DNA of 64,000 bases from Luzula sylvatica (GCA_946800325.1 OX326958.1:68755264-68819263); one strand, 5' to 3'. Positions 1-13,621 are shown, counted from the first letter of the stretch. Program-made: numbers and translations. Notes: generated from the letters alone by a model not told the origin.

Positions 1-1579
<1,579 letters not shown>

Positions 1580-1715
1580 GGTTGTATGAAGAAAATGAAA
1601 TCGAATCACGAGATTAGAAACGTTTAACTAGCAAAGGAGAAAAACAACAAAGTGATGATAGAAAAAACTTGTCTGAATGACTAGAATATAAAGAGCTCGT
1701 GATGTAGGGTTTATG
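1580..1715 (-). promoter_or_regulatory. GAPC 5' leader, TATA-like box and telo-box
   Basis: Upstream of the GAPC start the minus strand reads a CT-rich leader. A TATA-like TTTATAT lies at 1686-1692, about 110 bp above the ATG, and an AAACCCTA telo-box at 1705-1712. Telo-boxes near the start site are common in highly expressed plant housekeeping genes. The transcription start is inferred, not seen. Confidence 0.35.
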
Positions 1716-1719
1716 GTAT

Positions 1720-2172
1720 GCTACTCCTCAGTACATTTTACTCCTATACTACTCCAACAGAGCCGACGTTGAATTTCGTCCTGTCTGTTGATTACATTAA
1801 TTCGGTAATTTAAACGTTTCAGATTAATCCACATGTCATGTAATATCAGGGATCAAGGGTATTTTTGGAAAATTAGGAAATCATGGTGCGGAGTTGGAAT
1901 CTGTGAGGCTTTAGACGGTTTCGCTGACAGACCATATTATTTCACACCAAAAAGTATACTTCATTTTACACTATACTTACCAGGCAAATTTGTATTGGAT
2001 ATTAGGACGTAATATTGATGATTACGCTATTAGTTGTAAATATTTGTAGAAGATGTGAGTAGGGAAAGTACGGCTGCAGGATTTGGGCTGAGGATTAGAG
2101 AGAGACGTGAGTGGATTGTCGCCCAAGCCATGGATGTTCAATTATTTTTGGTAGGCTATAATAAAAAAAAAT

Positions 2173-2222
<50 letters not shown>

Positions 2223-2364
2223 TAAATTGAGGATTTTGTTTATTTATTTATCCAAACAAATTAAAAAAAAATTGCAACTTCAAAAATTAAATTATCCCAT
2301 GAAAAGATGGAAATATTAATTATGTAACTTTTTTGTAATAAATAATTTATTTTTTTTTTACCTC

Positions 2365-2397
<33 letters not shown>

Positions 2398-3110
2398 TAA
2401 ATCATTCTTTTCATGAATTAATTTTATATGGTGTCAAACAAGTATTTTAATGGGTATACATGAAGATATCAAATCAAGTGTTTGAAAAATAGATTTAACA
2501 AGTATTATGGTTGAATATTTTCGAGAGACTTTGAAATTGGGTGATAGTATTATAATGATGCATATGTAACCCAATTTGGATTTGCTAAACAAATTAAGAA
2601 TTGATAACAAATTAATCATCCTTTAGTATTATTACAATATATTGTTATTGTTAATATGTATACAAATTCCAATTTGCTTCCCAAGTTAAAATTATTAATT
2701 TATTACGACATATTAAACTCAACAAAGTTACACAATATTAAACAACAGGATTACATTTTATTTGATTATTTGTTGTATTCATTTTTATTTTCACATCAAA
2801 TATTAAGTTGTTATTAATAATTAAATAATATGGATGTTATTTTGCAACTGAAAATTATATATTGAAGAAGTAATTATAATGATATTTATATTTTTTTTAT
2901 TATATTGTAACAACTCATTTAATCTTGCACTCGTCTTGAGGATAGTGAATATTGTATTTTCTTCATCAATTTGAATAGAAGCGTATCTTCCCAATTCTCT
3001 TTTTCTTGTTCGTTTTGTTTATTTTTAACGTAAGTAAATATATTTATAGTGTAAAGCGTTGATGGGTCTGGTTTAATGATTACCACGATGTCGTTAAGCA
3101 CAAGTCATTA
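1720..3110. other. AT-rich intergenic DNA, no gene seen
   Basis: Between the GAPC promoter and the hAT-like element I see no convincing coding frame. Notable are an A-run joined to a (TA)n run at about 2162-2224, and a run of about 29 A at 2365-2393 bracketed by the inverted pair TTACCTC/GAGGTAA. The rest is AT-rich without clear structure. Confidence 0.6.
2162..2224. repeat. Poly-A plus (TA)n microsatellite
   Basis: A long A-run passes directly into about twelve TA units. It may be the decayed tail of a retroposon, but no body of one is recognisable next to it. Confidence 0.8.
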
Positions 3111-3118
3111 ATCCTACG

Positions 3119-3776
3119 CATTGTTCTAAATATCACTGATATGGATCGGTATGTCGGTTTCATATCTCTAATCAGTGCCCCTCCGTTACGATATGCCCCG
3201 TATCGGTTGAGTAAATCGGTCGACCGATACACGGACCGATATGGGCCGATATTGAGACCGATTTGAACCGATTTAGATTTGAAACATAATTTATTTTGAA
3301 TATTATTTTGGGCTGGCTCATCTTTTAACAATATTTTTATTAATATTTTTGGCCCAATTATTTCCATCTCTTGCTTTCTTTATCAAATATTTTTGGTCGG
3401 AAATGGAATCGATTTTGATCCGGACGTGGTTAGATTTTCATTGGGGGCACCCGCATCTACACGGTTAATGAACACGATTTCGTGGTTTAGTTTATTGTAT
3501 TATTTGTAAATTTTATGTTATAATTTTAAATGTATCTTTAGTTTGACTTGAAATTTATGTGTATTGTTGAATTTTGAATATTAATCATGTAAAATTTAAA
3601 TTAGTTTAAGAAACTCAATATAAATTAATGTTATAACAATCAATTTAATATATTAATATTAAAAAGTACACCACCGCTATACCACTGATATTTTTCGCTA
3701 TGAATCCGTTATGTCGGTCATATCTCTTATCGGTGACTGACCGATCTGTAAGCGATATGCGATATCTGTAACATTG
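3119..3776. mobile_element. Non-autonomous hAT-like transposon, 658 bp, with 8-bp target duplication
   Basis: The 8-mer ATCCTACG occurs at 3111-3118 and again at 3777-3784, exactly flanking the element. The ends are imperfect terminal inverted repeats: the left end reads CATTGTTCTAAATATC and the right end, reverse complemented, reads CAATGTTACAGATATCG. An 8-bp duplication and ends starting CA-TGTT fit the hAT superfamily. The interior is rich in ATCGGT/ACCGAT words near both ends and AT-rich in the middle. No transposase frame is present, so it would depend on an enzyme supplied elsewhere. Divergence of the inverted repeats suggests it is not very recent. Confidence 0.72.
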
Positions 3777-4060
3777 ATCCTACGTCAACAGCTCCGAGAC
3801 GTTAACCCGTAGCATTGAATTTCAAGACCATATGCCGAAACCTTTGGCTCCGAGGCAATGTGTCATTTCTTACCCCGTTGAGCCGAAGTCCTTCTTCTCT
3901 TACATTGCGGCCGTGTTAACTCAACTCGATAACATGACATGCTACCTCAACTCTTTGCCGCGTAACTTTGTTAGTCCGTTAAGCCCTAAGACCACAAAGT
4001 CCGAGGACACACGTACCAAGAGTGCTTGTGTGTAAGGTTTGACTTTTTTTACGAGGGAAA

Positions 4061-4288
4061 TTATATTTGCCATCAATGACACCATCATATTTTAATAAAT
4101 TCACTTAATTAACATGGTAATTAACAAAGAACTTGAATTAATAATTTTAAAATATTAATTAATAATGGTCAATCCAAATGGATGTTAACACTATGAATAT
4201 TAATCCATATGAATGTTAATTAGCATGTTAATTAAGTTCGTTAACTCTAATATGAGAATGTCGGATTGAGATATGATGGCACAATATA
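4061..4288. mobile_element. Degenerate foldback (MITE-like) element
   Basis: The left part (TTTGCCATCA, then CTTAATTAACATGGTAATTA) returns in inverted order on the right, where the reverse complement reads CTTAATTAACATGCTAATTA and, further out, TGTGCCATCATAT. The arms are imperfect and no clear target duplication was found, so the superfamily is open. Confidence 0.4.
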
Positions 4289-4604
4289 TGCTCTCTTTTT
4301 ATAACTAGTGTTTGGGGTACCATGACGCGAATATATGACTAACAAGCATAACGCTTTTGAGCCACCGTTTAAACACATAGCAAGACTGAAAGGTTTCAAC
4401 GTGCCAATTCGAAAGTACTTAATCTCAACATCAACCTCGAGATCAGAATTGTACGATCATAAAATTAGTTTGTCGATTTTCCATCCAATCTTCATTGTCG
4501 AGAGAGTTAAATAATATATTTTTTTATTTTGAAGGAGGAGAGAGAGTGAAAAAAAATTAATCGAGTTCACTTTCTTCCACTTTTTCACCTCCCTCCTCGT
4601 GTCG

Positions 4605-4740
4605 AATAGATTTTTTTTTATTTATATATGGTGGGATTTTCGTTCCTCACCTATTTTCGAGAAGCCGGATTTGTCGGTTTTGAACTCATGACTTCTTTGA
4701 GGTATGGAGTGCCTAACCGCTTGAGCTAGGAAGTTTTGAG
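4605..4740 (-). mobile_element. tRNA-derived SINE-like copy
   Basis: Read on the minus strand, the stretch has a tRNA-like A box (TAGCTCAAGCGGTTAGG, ending near 4728), then about 30 bases on a B-box-like GAGTTCAAAAC at 4677-4687, and ends in an A-rich tail near 4610-4625. This order (A box, B box, unrelated body, A-rich tail) is the design of plant SINEs transcribed by RNA polymerase III. It is not a functional tRNA, because no acceptor pairing or cloverleaf is evident. No flanking duplication was found. Confidence 0.5.
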
Positions 4741-4819
4741 AAAAAAACTATTATATTTTCTTTCACTATTCCATCATCATTCTGTGATATTGAACATGTT
4801 ATTGCATTCTGAAGTGACG

Positions 4820-5290
4820 TAGTTAGTGGTGTTCAAACGGTTCAATTTATTTGGGAACTGAACGAACATGTGATTTAATCGGTTCGGTATTTCGATATCA
4901 TTGGTTCGGTTTAGTCAAAAAAATGTTATTCTTTGATACTTTCGGATCGGCTCGGTTTTGGTCATTCTGAAAATTAGTCGGACCTAATAACATCTTATTT
5001 TCTATTTTTTTAATATGTTAATATTAAAATTTGATGTAATAATTTGTTAAAATAATATAACTATATTTGAGAAGATTTATTAATACTTTTTGTTAAATAA
5101 AATTTGAATTTTATTGATAATTTATTTTTATTTCAACATTATAATGTTTCTTACTAGGTTGAAATGAATAAAAGTTTGGGTTTATTCGGTTCGGTTTTTA
5201 ATCGGTTCAACGTTTTATTCGCTTTGGGTCGGTATGTAGCTTGATTTTATTTAGATCGGTTCGGTTTGAATCGAACCGACCAAATAAATA
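4820..5290. mobile_element. GGTTCGGTT-rich degenerate repeat, probably transposon-derived
   Basis: The segment starts with a GGTGTTCAAACGGTTC-type edge and contains many copies of GGTTCGG and its complement at both ends around an AT-rich core. Such TCGG-rich elements are frequent in plant genomes and often belong to non-autonomous hAT-like families; that assignment is an inference. No target duplication was found. Confidence 0.4.
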
Positions 5291-5299
5291 TTCTCACAA

Positions 5300-6780
5300 A
5301 TAATTCACTGCATTTTCCGATTGATAATTTTAACCACGTTATATGTTTCTATTTCTTATATGATTTTAGTAAATCATGAATTTATAATTTCTCACAATAA
5401 TTTTTCTTTTCTTTTATACATTCAACCAACTGTATTACGACTATTGGCGATAATGTATTTTATTTTTTTTTTGTTAAAAATACAGTGACAAAAAATATCT
5501 GAATTCAAGTTGCATGTATGGCAACACAAGGATGGCGACAAACAGACTTGGATTCAAATAATGAAAGAGATGTTTTTTCACTAAAAAAATAAGGCCATCA
5601 TGATTCCTATTCTCCACTCAAATCAGCATATTTTAAAAATATTAATAATAGAGACTTTTAATTTAAATACAACAATTATTATTTGAACACATAATAATTT
5701 AATAAAGTGAACAATGATAAGATGCCAAACAATATATAAATACAATAAAAAACGATGTCAAGGATGGGGGACCATCAATCGTATATCCATAGCAATTATC
5801 TAAATCATATGCACCTGGAGTAAATTCCTACCCCTGGAATATTAAAAGTTGGTCCTGTGACTTGTCCAAAAGATATGTTTACACGCTCTACACCGGGTGT
5901 ATTTGAAACATCTCTTCCCCGGTGACCGTTGAGCAATACTTTCTTTATTTCTCCATTAAACTTAAACCGGAGATGTCTGTATTTCTTCAAAAATCATGGA
6001 AACAAAAATCGAAAACTAACTCACTTTTCAAAATATTCGAAAATGAATTTAAATCCGACTTTAAAAATTCGGTGATTTAGTTTAGTTAAAACTTAAAATA
6101 TATATATTTGACTGTTCAAACAAAATTAACAAAAATAACCAAACCATTAAAGTCGAATGAATTTACTAAAACAAAACAAAAAATCAAAAGCCTCGTTATT
6201 ATTTGTTTGCTTAATTCTGATTATTTGAAATTTGAAATATATTTGCAAGTTGAAAATTTATACAAGAATCAAGCAAATTTGTCAGGCAAATAATAATAAT
6301 AATAATAAATATAAAGTTAATGTCTCCATTTGTGCAAGTTTCAATTAAATACAATTTTTGGTCCATTAAACATTGAGATTCATACATGTTAGTTTCAATA
6401 ACACATTGATTTCTTAATTATACTTCTTAAAAATTCGAGTGACACCAAAATTGAACAAATGATATAATTTGACGTAATATAAATAATTATTCCTTTCAAA
6501 TAGTCCGAATCATCATTTAAAAAGAAAATGTATGTCTATAATTTATAAGTCATTGATTCGGTGAATAAAATAATTTATAATCAAATATCCAAAAAATATT
6601 TGAAGTCAGGTATTTTTATTAATTTTTTAACTCGGTTTAACTTAAATTTGAAGTATTTTATGAAAAATTATTATTTCTTGAATTTTTAGCTATACAGTTT
6701 ACTATACTAGATTAGAAATTAGAATACATTCAATGAAAAATGGCCTTTATTTTCATTTTGAACAATACATCCATTTCTTT
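5300..6780. other. AT-rich intergenic DNA with one unassigned open frame
   Basis: Mostly AT-rich sequence without features I can support. One minus-strand frame of 61 codons at 5805-5990 has a more balanced composition and contains HRGRDVSNTPGVERVN. I do not recognise it, and it has no partner exons or clear promoter. It could be a relic exon or chance. Confidence 0.3.
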
Positions 6781-6784
6781 TATG

Positions 6785-7200
6785 GAATGGAGAGATCGTG
6801 CACCGTTCTCGAACCTAGAGAGCCGAGAGGCGGTGGGTGCCACTATTTTCTTTATAACTTTTATTTACACCCGGTGTACAATCTGAATAGAATAGTTTTT
6901 CTCTAATAGCGGATCCTAATAAAAACTAATATTCGGAACATCGATTGAACCGGGTTCATCCAACAGAATATTCTATTCGTATGTGACCGTTGGAGGCGAC
7001 CAAATTAAAGGCGAGACGACGGCAGCATTACAGATTCAAAAATTCACAAAAGCTGCCTAAATCGAGTGCGTTTTCTCTGTTGCCTGAAAATGGCAGCCAT
7101 TTGTGAAGCCATGGTAGAGATGACATCTCAGCCATTGAAATACGTGGGCTCCTCCGCCTGCCAAAAAGAAATAGCAGAGATGTAGGTATCGGCCGTGAAA
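6785..7200. other. GC-richer island with a 31-codon frame and donor-like end
   Basis: This island stands out from very AT-rich surroundings. On the plus strand it holds ATGGCAGCCATTTGTGAAGC at 7090-7109, opening a 31-codon frame that stops at 7183-7185. The stop overlaps a donor-like GTAGGT at 7182-7187, so it could be the first coding exon of a broken gene. No downstream exon is visible in the following AT-rich kilobase. A real short peptide gene, a relic promoter with first exon, or chance all remain possible. Confidence 0.25.
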
Positions 7201-7770
7201 ATTAATGGCAAGATTTCATTTCTCAAAGAATTCATTATGGCGCTTTTCATATATGTGCTTAAACTTTAATATATTTAAATATTTAAATACCATATGACTA
7301 AACAAATTTAAACCAAGTGTATCAAGCGTTAAATATTCCAATAATTTAAGTATTATTGGATTCGATTATGTATTAGGAAGTATAGTACGAAAAATTATTA
7401 TCATTCTATCTTTAACGTTAATAATTTGATTATAAGATATTACATTAAACTATAAATATTATTCAATATTTACAGAAATTGAATTAAATAAAAACATTAA
7501 TACATGAATATTTTACTCAATTTTTTAAATCAAATTAATCAATAATAATGTGAACTTAATCATAATTCTATAATTACTTTTCAGTAAACTTTTTGGCACA
7601 GTGCCTATTTTTAAATCAATAATAAGTGCTTGTTTTCCATAACGTAACCTTGTATATTTCGTTATTTATTAGGCATTGATAAAATTGTATGAAAAATTTT
7701 AAATTTAGAAAACATAAAAAATAATTCCGTAAATATGTTTGATTTAAAAAAAAAATATCTAAAAAAAGAT

Positions 7771-8049
7771 TATATAATATTTTGTTACGATTATATATAT
7801 ATATATATATGAGGGAGGCTAAACTACTTAATTAAAGATCAACATTTTGGTACTTAATGTTTTTTCACCATTTGATTTGTATTGAGATTTGTGCATTTAA
7901 TGATGTGCACAAACTTTCATGATCATCATGAAAAAACACAAATCTCAATGCAAACCAATGATGAAAAAACATTAAGTACCAAAATGTCAATACTTAATTA
8001 AGTAGTTTAGTTTCCCTATATATATATATCGTAACAAAAATATTATATT
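7771..8049. mobile_element. Foldback MITE, about 280 bp, nearly fully palindromic
   Basis: The left arm runs from TATATAATATTTTGTTACGA through a TA run and GGGAGGCTAAACTACTTAAT. It is mirrored by a right arm with ATTAAGTAGTTTAG, TTTCCC, a TA run and CGTAACAAAAATATTATA. The arms are over 110 bp each and close to identical, around a short centre with GTGCACAAAC and CATGATCATCATG. The transcript could form one long hairpin. It lies about 480 bp upstream of the MAD2 start. TIR-only MITEs of this size are known; the superfamily is not decided because flanking duplications are hidden in AT-rich sequence. Confidence 0.7.
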
Positions 8050-8524
8050 TGATTTTTTTATATACTTACTTATATGTTGATTTTTTTTAATATAGATAAT
8101 AATATATTTAATTTAATATTTTTATGTTTGAGAAATAATGTCACAAAATTATATGTTTAAGTTTTATGTATTGTCCAATATCATACTATTAGATTAACAA
8201 ATTTATTATATTAACATATAATATATATAAATTTAATTTGGATTGTAATTTCATAGACTTTTGAGGACTCACATGCAAAAAAATGTTAATTTACAATAAG
8301 AAATCCATTTCATTCCCCTCATCTCACGGCCCATCTAGATTTCCGTCGTTCGTTCTTTTGGAGTTGTGGGACCCATATATATGAATGGTCAGGATAAAGC
8401 CACGACAGAGTTGTTTATTTGGCTTTATATGAAAGCCCCAGAGAAATTGAACTCGAAATCAAGAAAAAGAGGGGGAAAAGAGAGAGAAGTAGAGAAGGAA
8501 GTAAAAGAGTCTTTGTTGTTCGTC

Positions 8525-10102
8525 ATGGCTTCTAGAACTGTCTCGAAGGATATCATCACACTCCGTGGATCTTCTGCTATTGTCAGCGAGTTCTTCGGTG
8601 CGTTTTTTAGCTGTTTTTGTTGTACTTGTTTGTTTTCGATTTGTATTATGTTAGATCTGGATGGATGATTTAGATTTAGATTGTAGAGTTCGAAGGTTTT
8701 TTACATTGAAAAATCATGCACTGAAAGTGTTTGTCGAAATTACTCCTTTTTTTTTTCCAAAACATCTGATGTTTAAATCACAAAATGAGATCATAATTTG
8801 ATTCTCGGAACATGAAATTGCGATTCTCATAGAACTTCCTTCTTTTGCACATCTGATGCTGTAAAATGCCTTAAAAGTCAAATCACTTTCCATGCCTAAT
8901 GAATTTGTCACTTATTTTTTGCTAATAAAAGCTGAATAAACACTTTCTTTTTCCTGATCATGTCTGACATATATGTTTGTTTTAATGCCTTTATTACAGG
9001 TTACGCAGCAAATAGGTAAGGAAAACAATCTCTCAATGGTATGGTGTAAGTAACAATATGTGTAATTGCTAAAATTTGAAATAATTTTCCAGCGTTCTGT
9101 ACAATCGAGGTGTCTATCCAGAGGACACCTTTGCTAGGGTGAAGAAATATGGGCTAAGCATGCTATTAACACAAGATGAGGGTGTTAAGACATTCATGTC
9201 TGAAATAACTTCCCAATTATCCAGTATGTATATCCATTTGGCCCTTTTCATACTATTTTTGAGGTCAAATTAGGTTATATTTGCATCTAATTTACTGTAT
9301 TCTGCTAATTTAACTTCATAACTGCATATTCGAAACCAATTGGAGGCGATTTTACGTCTTCAATCGAGCCTTAAATCATCCCAACTAAGTTTTATTTGAT
9401 CCATATCTAAAATGTTTGATGATTTTTGTTCCAAAAGAATGGCTCGAATCTGGTCAATTGCAAAGGGTCGTGTTGGTAATTATGAGCAAGGCGACTTCTG
9501 AGGTTTTGGAGAGATGGAATTTCAACATTGAGACCGATGCTGAGGTCGTTGAGAAAGGGTATAAATCTTAAATCTCCACATATACCCTCTTAATAATTCG
9601 TAGTTTGCGAAACAGTCATTTATGAAACATATTTATTTTTCTAGTATCGTAAAGGAAAAGGCTGACAAAGATATAATGAGGGAGATACAAGCTATAATGC
9701 GTCAAATTACTTCTTGTATCACTTATCTACCTTGTCTCGACGAACCATGTAAGTTAATTGATGGGAAGGATATAAATGATATTTCCATGTTTTACAGGGG
9801 GTGTATCTGATATTTTCCACTTTTCAGGCAAGTTTGATGTGCTGGCGTACACAGATAAAGACGTTACAGAGCCGTTGAACTGGGTGGAGAGCGATGCTAA
9901 GCTCATAGACAACCCTCAAATGGTCAAGCTCCATTCCTTCGACACGAAGGTGGCGATTTCATTCCATTTATTATCTTTATACATTTCATTTATCATTTCG
10001 AAGAATAAAAATAATTTAAGTAATTTCGATTTTGTTTCGTTGCAGGTTCATAAAGTGGACACGATCGTCTCGTACAAGAACGATGAATGGGACGAAGCGT
10101 GA
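8525..10102 (+). CDS. MAD2: Mitotic spindle checkpoint protein MAD2 (HORMA domain)
   Basis: MAD2 senses unattached kinetochores and helps hold the anaphase-promoting complex through CDC20 in the mitotic checkpoint complex. Exons by GT/AG and phase: 8525-8597, 9000-9015, 9093-9223, 9438-9558, 9645-9748, 9828-9949 and 10046-10102. They give 207 residues, close to the family's 205-209. The HORMA fold fills nearly the whole protein. Visible signatures: SEFFGYAANSVLYNRGVYP at about 21-39, KYGLSMLLTQDEGVK, ERWNFNIE, and the C-terminal safety-belt part from FDVLAYTDKD to YKNDEWDEA. The second exon is only 16 nt. Exon 6 has two in-frame acceptor sites (AG ending at 9797 and at 9827); the second gives the conserved EPCKFD junction and was chosen. 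A purine-rich leader precedes the ATG. Confidence 0.96.
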
Positions 10103-11450
10103 GCGAGATTTACGTTCAATTTGACAAAGGATAAATTTCGGGTTTGTGAATCGTTCATTCACGTGTATTTCTGTTGCATTTGAGTGAACCAAATTTTTAA
10201 ATTTTAGTATTCAAATCAGTACTACTTGCTTTTTCGAAAATTTAGTATGACTGTGCGTGACGTGTGAGAATGTTTAGAAATTCCAAGAAAAAGAAAAAGA
10301 AATTCATGTTTTCATGTTTCGAATTCTTTAGTTCTTCCACTTGTGTAACTTTTTTTGAGAGAATTTTCATGATTTGAATTTGATATTATTGCTTTTGTTT
10401 TGGTTAATAATTAAAAAATTATTGTAAGTTAGGGGATCTGATTTTGCAGTGCGCACGTGACTCGATCTGGCCATGAACAATAGTCACGTGAGCACCAAAT
10501 GCGATCTCATCATATCACGTGATCCATGTGATGCCTAACTCGATTGGTCAGACTCACACCACTATGGTTTTACATTATCTACAGTACACTTGTAATAAAT
10601 TAGCTCTTAATTCAAGATATAATATAACTGATTGTAATGTTTTTATAAACTTTAATTATGTAAAAGTGTAATAAATGAGCTCTTAATTAGTATATAATAA
10701 TTTATTAAATTATTTTAACAAAATTCCAAAGCCTTACAAATGCTGGAAATTAAGTACAAAAATGAAGAAATAACTAAAATTATATCTTTTAAAATTATTA
10801 ATTAATAAAATTGCCAAACATAAGTTTGGAAAATCTCCAACTGCGGGATAAAAATATCACGAAAAAAAAGATCGAAGATGATAAGTTTCTTATGTTTACG
10901 GATTTTGTTCCGTCATGGCATGGAAAAAAAAAAGATAGAAGATGATAAGCCATTATAGTATTATTATTATAATATTGTTATAAAAATAAAATAATAATAA
11001 TTATTATTTATCTTATAATAACAACTAATTGTATCATAGTTATCCGTATAATAGATATAATAATAATATAATATTTTAAATACATTCTTATATTATTATA
11101 ATATTGTATTTTATTCATATAATAATAATATTTATAATAATATATATTATATTATATAAATTATATATACATAATTTAATTATTATGTACAATAATTATT
11201 ATATATTATTATAATGATATATAAATTATATTGATAGATTTAACATATTTAATAATTAAAATATAATTATTCTGTAATTATAATATGTTACCCCACTTTA
11301 ATATATTAGTAATACTATAATATAATTATTGTATTATTATAATAATATATAAAATTATTTTAATGTTGCCACTTATAAAATTTAAATGCATTGTTGTATT
11401 ATTAGATATTATATTATATTTATTATATGGATCTTATAATTATATTATAA
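10103..11450. other. MAD2 3' flank and AT-rich intergenic DNA
   Basis: After the MAD2 stop come a probable 3' untranslated stretch, a cluster of three CACGTG palindromes (listed separately), and from about 10930 very AT-rich DNA with many short TAAT/ATTA inverted words. No gene seen. Confidence 0.6.
10454..10521. promoter_or_regulatory. Three CACGTG palindromes at exact 31-bp spacing
   Basis: CACGTG occurs at 10454-10459, 10485-10490 and 10516-10521, exactly 31 bp apart start to start. CACGTG is the core of plant G-boxes bound by bHLH and bZIP factors. The sequences between are only weakly alike (GATCTGG, GATCTCA), so it may be an old 31-bp tandem repeat or a chance cluster. It lies about 350 bp downstream of MAD2, and no gene start follows nearby, which weakens a promoter role. 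Confidence 0.35.
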
Positions 11451-11455
11451 TAATG

Positions 11456-11513
<58 letters not shown>

Positions 11514-11536
11514 TAATAATAATGATAATAATGCTA

Positions 11537-11588
<52 letters not shown>

Positions 11589-11589
11589 G
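11456..11589. repeat. (AAT)n followed by (ATT)n microsatellite, palindromic
   Basis: About 20 AAT-type units, with TGA interruptions, are followed after a short centre by about 16 ATT units, so the two halves can pair as a hairpin. The open frame across it encodes only Ile and Tyr runs and is not a gene. Confidence 0.85.
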
Positions 11590-11599
11590 TTATTATTAA

Positions 11600-13620
11600 G
11601 ACAAGCTCCAAACTTAATTATCATGCAATTTAATTAACTTTAAATTTTTTCATCATCTCGGCACTCTACAGATTTGGAGAGTTACAATTCGTAGGTTTTA
11701 TAAGGAGAAATATTTACTCTCATTTGTTAATTCCACATTTAAAAAATATCCAAACAAAAAAAAAATCACTTTGTTGAATCTTAAGATTCTAATTCCAATT
11801 AAAATTCTTACCTCCAAACACCTCCCAAAAGAAACTACAAGGAATTCATAAAATTATATTATCTCAAAGATATAATCATAAGAGAAATATATAATGAAAA
11901 AAATAATTGGATTTAGTACTATGAATATGAGGTAAAAATAGTTGTAGAGGCTCGAAAATAAATAATTCTATATACCGCTATCAATTTGTCCGTCGTAAAA
12001 ATAATACACAACTCTTAGAGTCAATTCATAAATCCATTTAGTTTTCTCCATTATCTTACGAAAGAATGGCATCACTTTTGTCTATTGATATATCTCCACT
12101 ATTCATTATATATACTTTTTCTTTTCGAGATATCACTGGAAAGCAACGGAGCGACAAATATATAAGCATCTATTGTCATTCGATAATTTCTGGTTTACCG
12201 CTCTCACGAGAAAAGGATGATGGGTAGAAATGCATTTGTTAAGTGTGACTATGGTGTTATCCACTAGTATTCTACATCACACCATGTTCATTGAAACTAC
12301 ATTTATATTAAAATATTAAAAAATAAATATATAATATATAGGATGAATTGTGAGACATGAAATCTATTTTTTACAATATGGTGATTTGTTTTTTTTAAAT
12401 AATTTCCCTAAAAAATAGAGTGAAAACATTTTCTTTCTTGTGTAAAATTATTTTATTTATAATATTCTTACTTATATTTATACATATAATATGTTAATTT
12501 TATTATAATATTATACTATAATATAATTCATATTTATTTATGCATAATATTGTAATATATAATATTATAATTTACAGATAGTTAATGTTTATATATATTC
12601 CCCAAATTTTTTTTGTTATTTTTCAATTAAACACAACTATATGATAGTATCATAGTATGATACTATATCTCATGCATTTAATATTAATTTAGATTATTTT
12701 TCATTTTATATTACTTCTATAATAAATTTAAATCAACAAATTAATATCATATATATCATATTAATTATATATCATTCTACCACATCATATTTAATTCACA
12801 TGAAACAATAACGTGTATTTTATATTATATATCATTATTCCACGTCAAACACGTCAAATGACACGTGACAAACACACTCAAGATCAAACATAGTTGTTGT
12901 TTTCTCAAATAATTTACGGAGCAAGGAAATTATTATTTTCATAATCAAGAAATTTCTTGGGCCTGTGGGCCAAGATTGATCCCCAAATCATAATTAATTA
13001 TTTTTAAGTGAAATTTTTGTAAAACTGTTCTGTGGTTTAACTTTATACCATGGCCATTCAAAAAATTTATTTTCAATCGCAGTATTTTTTACTTCTTTTG
13101 TTGGGCTTTTTCTACTTATTGGCAAGCTGAAAATGGGCTCATAATTATTGGGGGTGCTGTACAAATATACAAATAGGTCCCTTTGCAAGTTCTTTTAGTC
13201 AAAACTCAAAAGTTTTAACTAGTATAAATTTCCAAAGGCATGATGCACGAGGGCACTAATTATGTTGATGTAGATATATTATAAAAGATTTCTATAATCT
13301 TTCATCGTGTATATCATGATTTGATAAAAAATAGTTAATGGTGAAATTATTCTTCCGAATGAAATCAAAACGAATATGATCTCAAGTACAGCATGTCAGC
13401 ATCAACAACTTCATAAAATGGTCTCTAATTTTCTTAGAAGTAAGCTTTATATCAATAAAGTACTTCGTGATGCACAACACAAGTGCATTAATCATAATTT
13501 ATGTAAATATATTATATACTCGTCTATAATCTTCATCGTGTATGGCATGTCGATATAAAAATAAATATATTTAACTACATCACCATATTTGTTTTTTGAT
13601 GATATGTACTTCTCATGTAT
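11600..13620. other. AT-rich intergenic DNA, no gene seen
   Basis: No supported frame. Small items: a palindromic ATAGTATCATAGTATGATAC near 12644-12663, and CACGTC/CACGTG words at 12840-12870. The remainder is featureless AT-rich sequence. Confidence 0.55.
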
Positions 13621-13621
13621 A

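Noticed and set aside
3832..4035. 67-codon plus-strand frame
   Set aside because: Its composition is more gene-like than its surroundings, but no domain, partner exon or promoter is recognisable. It lies right behind the hAT-like element, so it is at most a relic.
11363..11599. 78-codon plus-strand frame of Ile and Tyr runs
   Set aside because: It is the translation of the (AAT)n/(ATT)n microsatellite.
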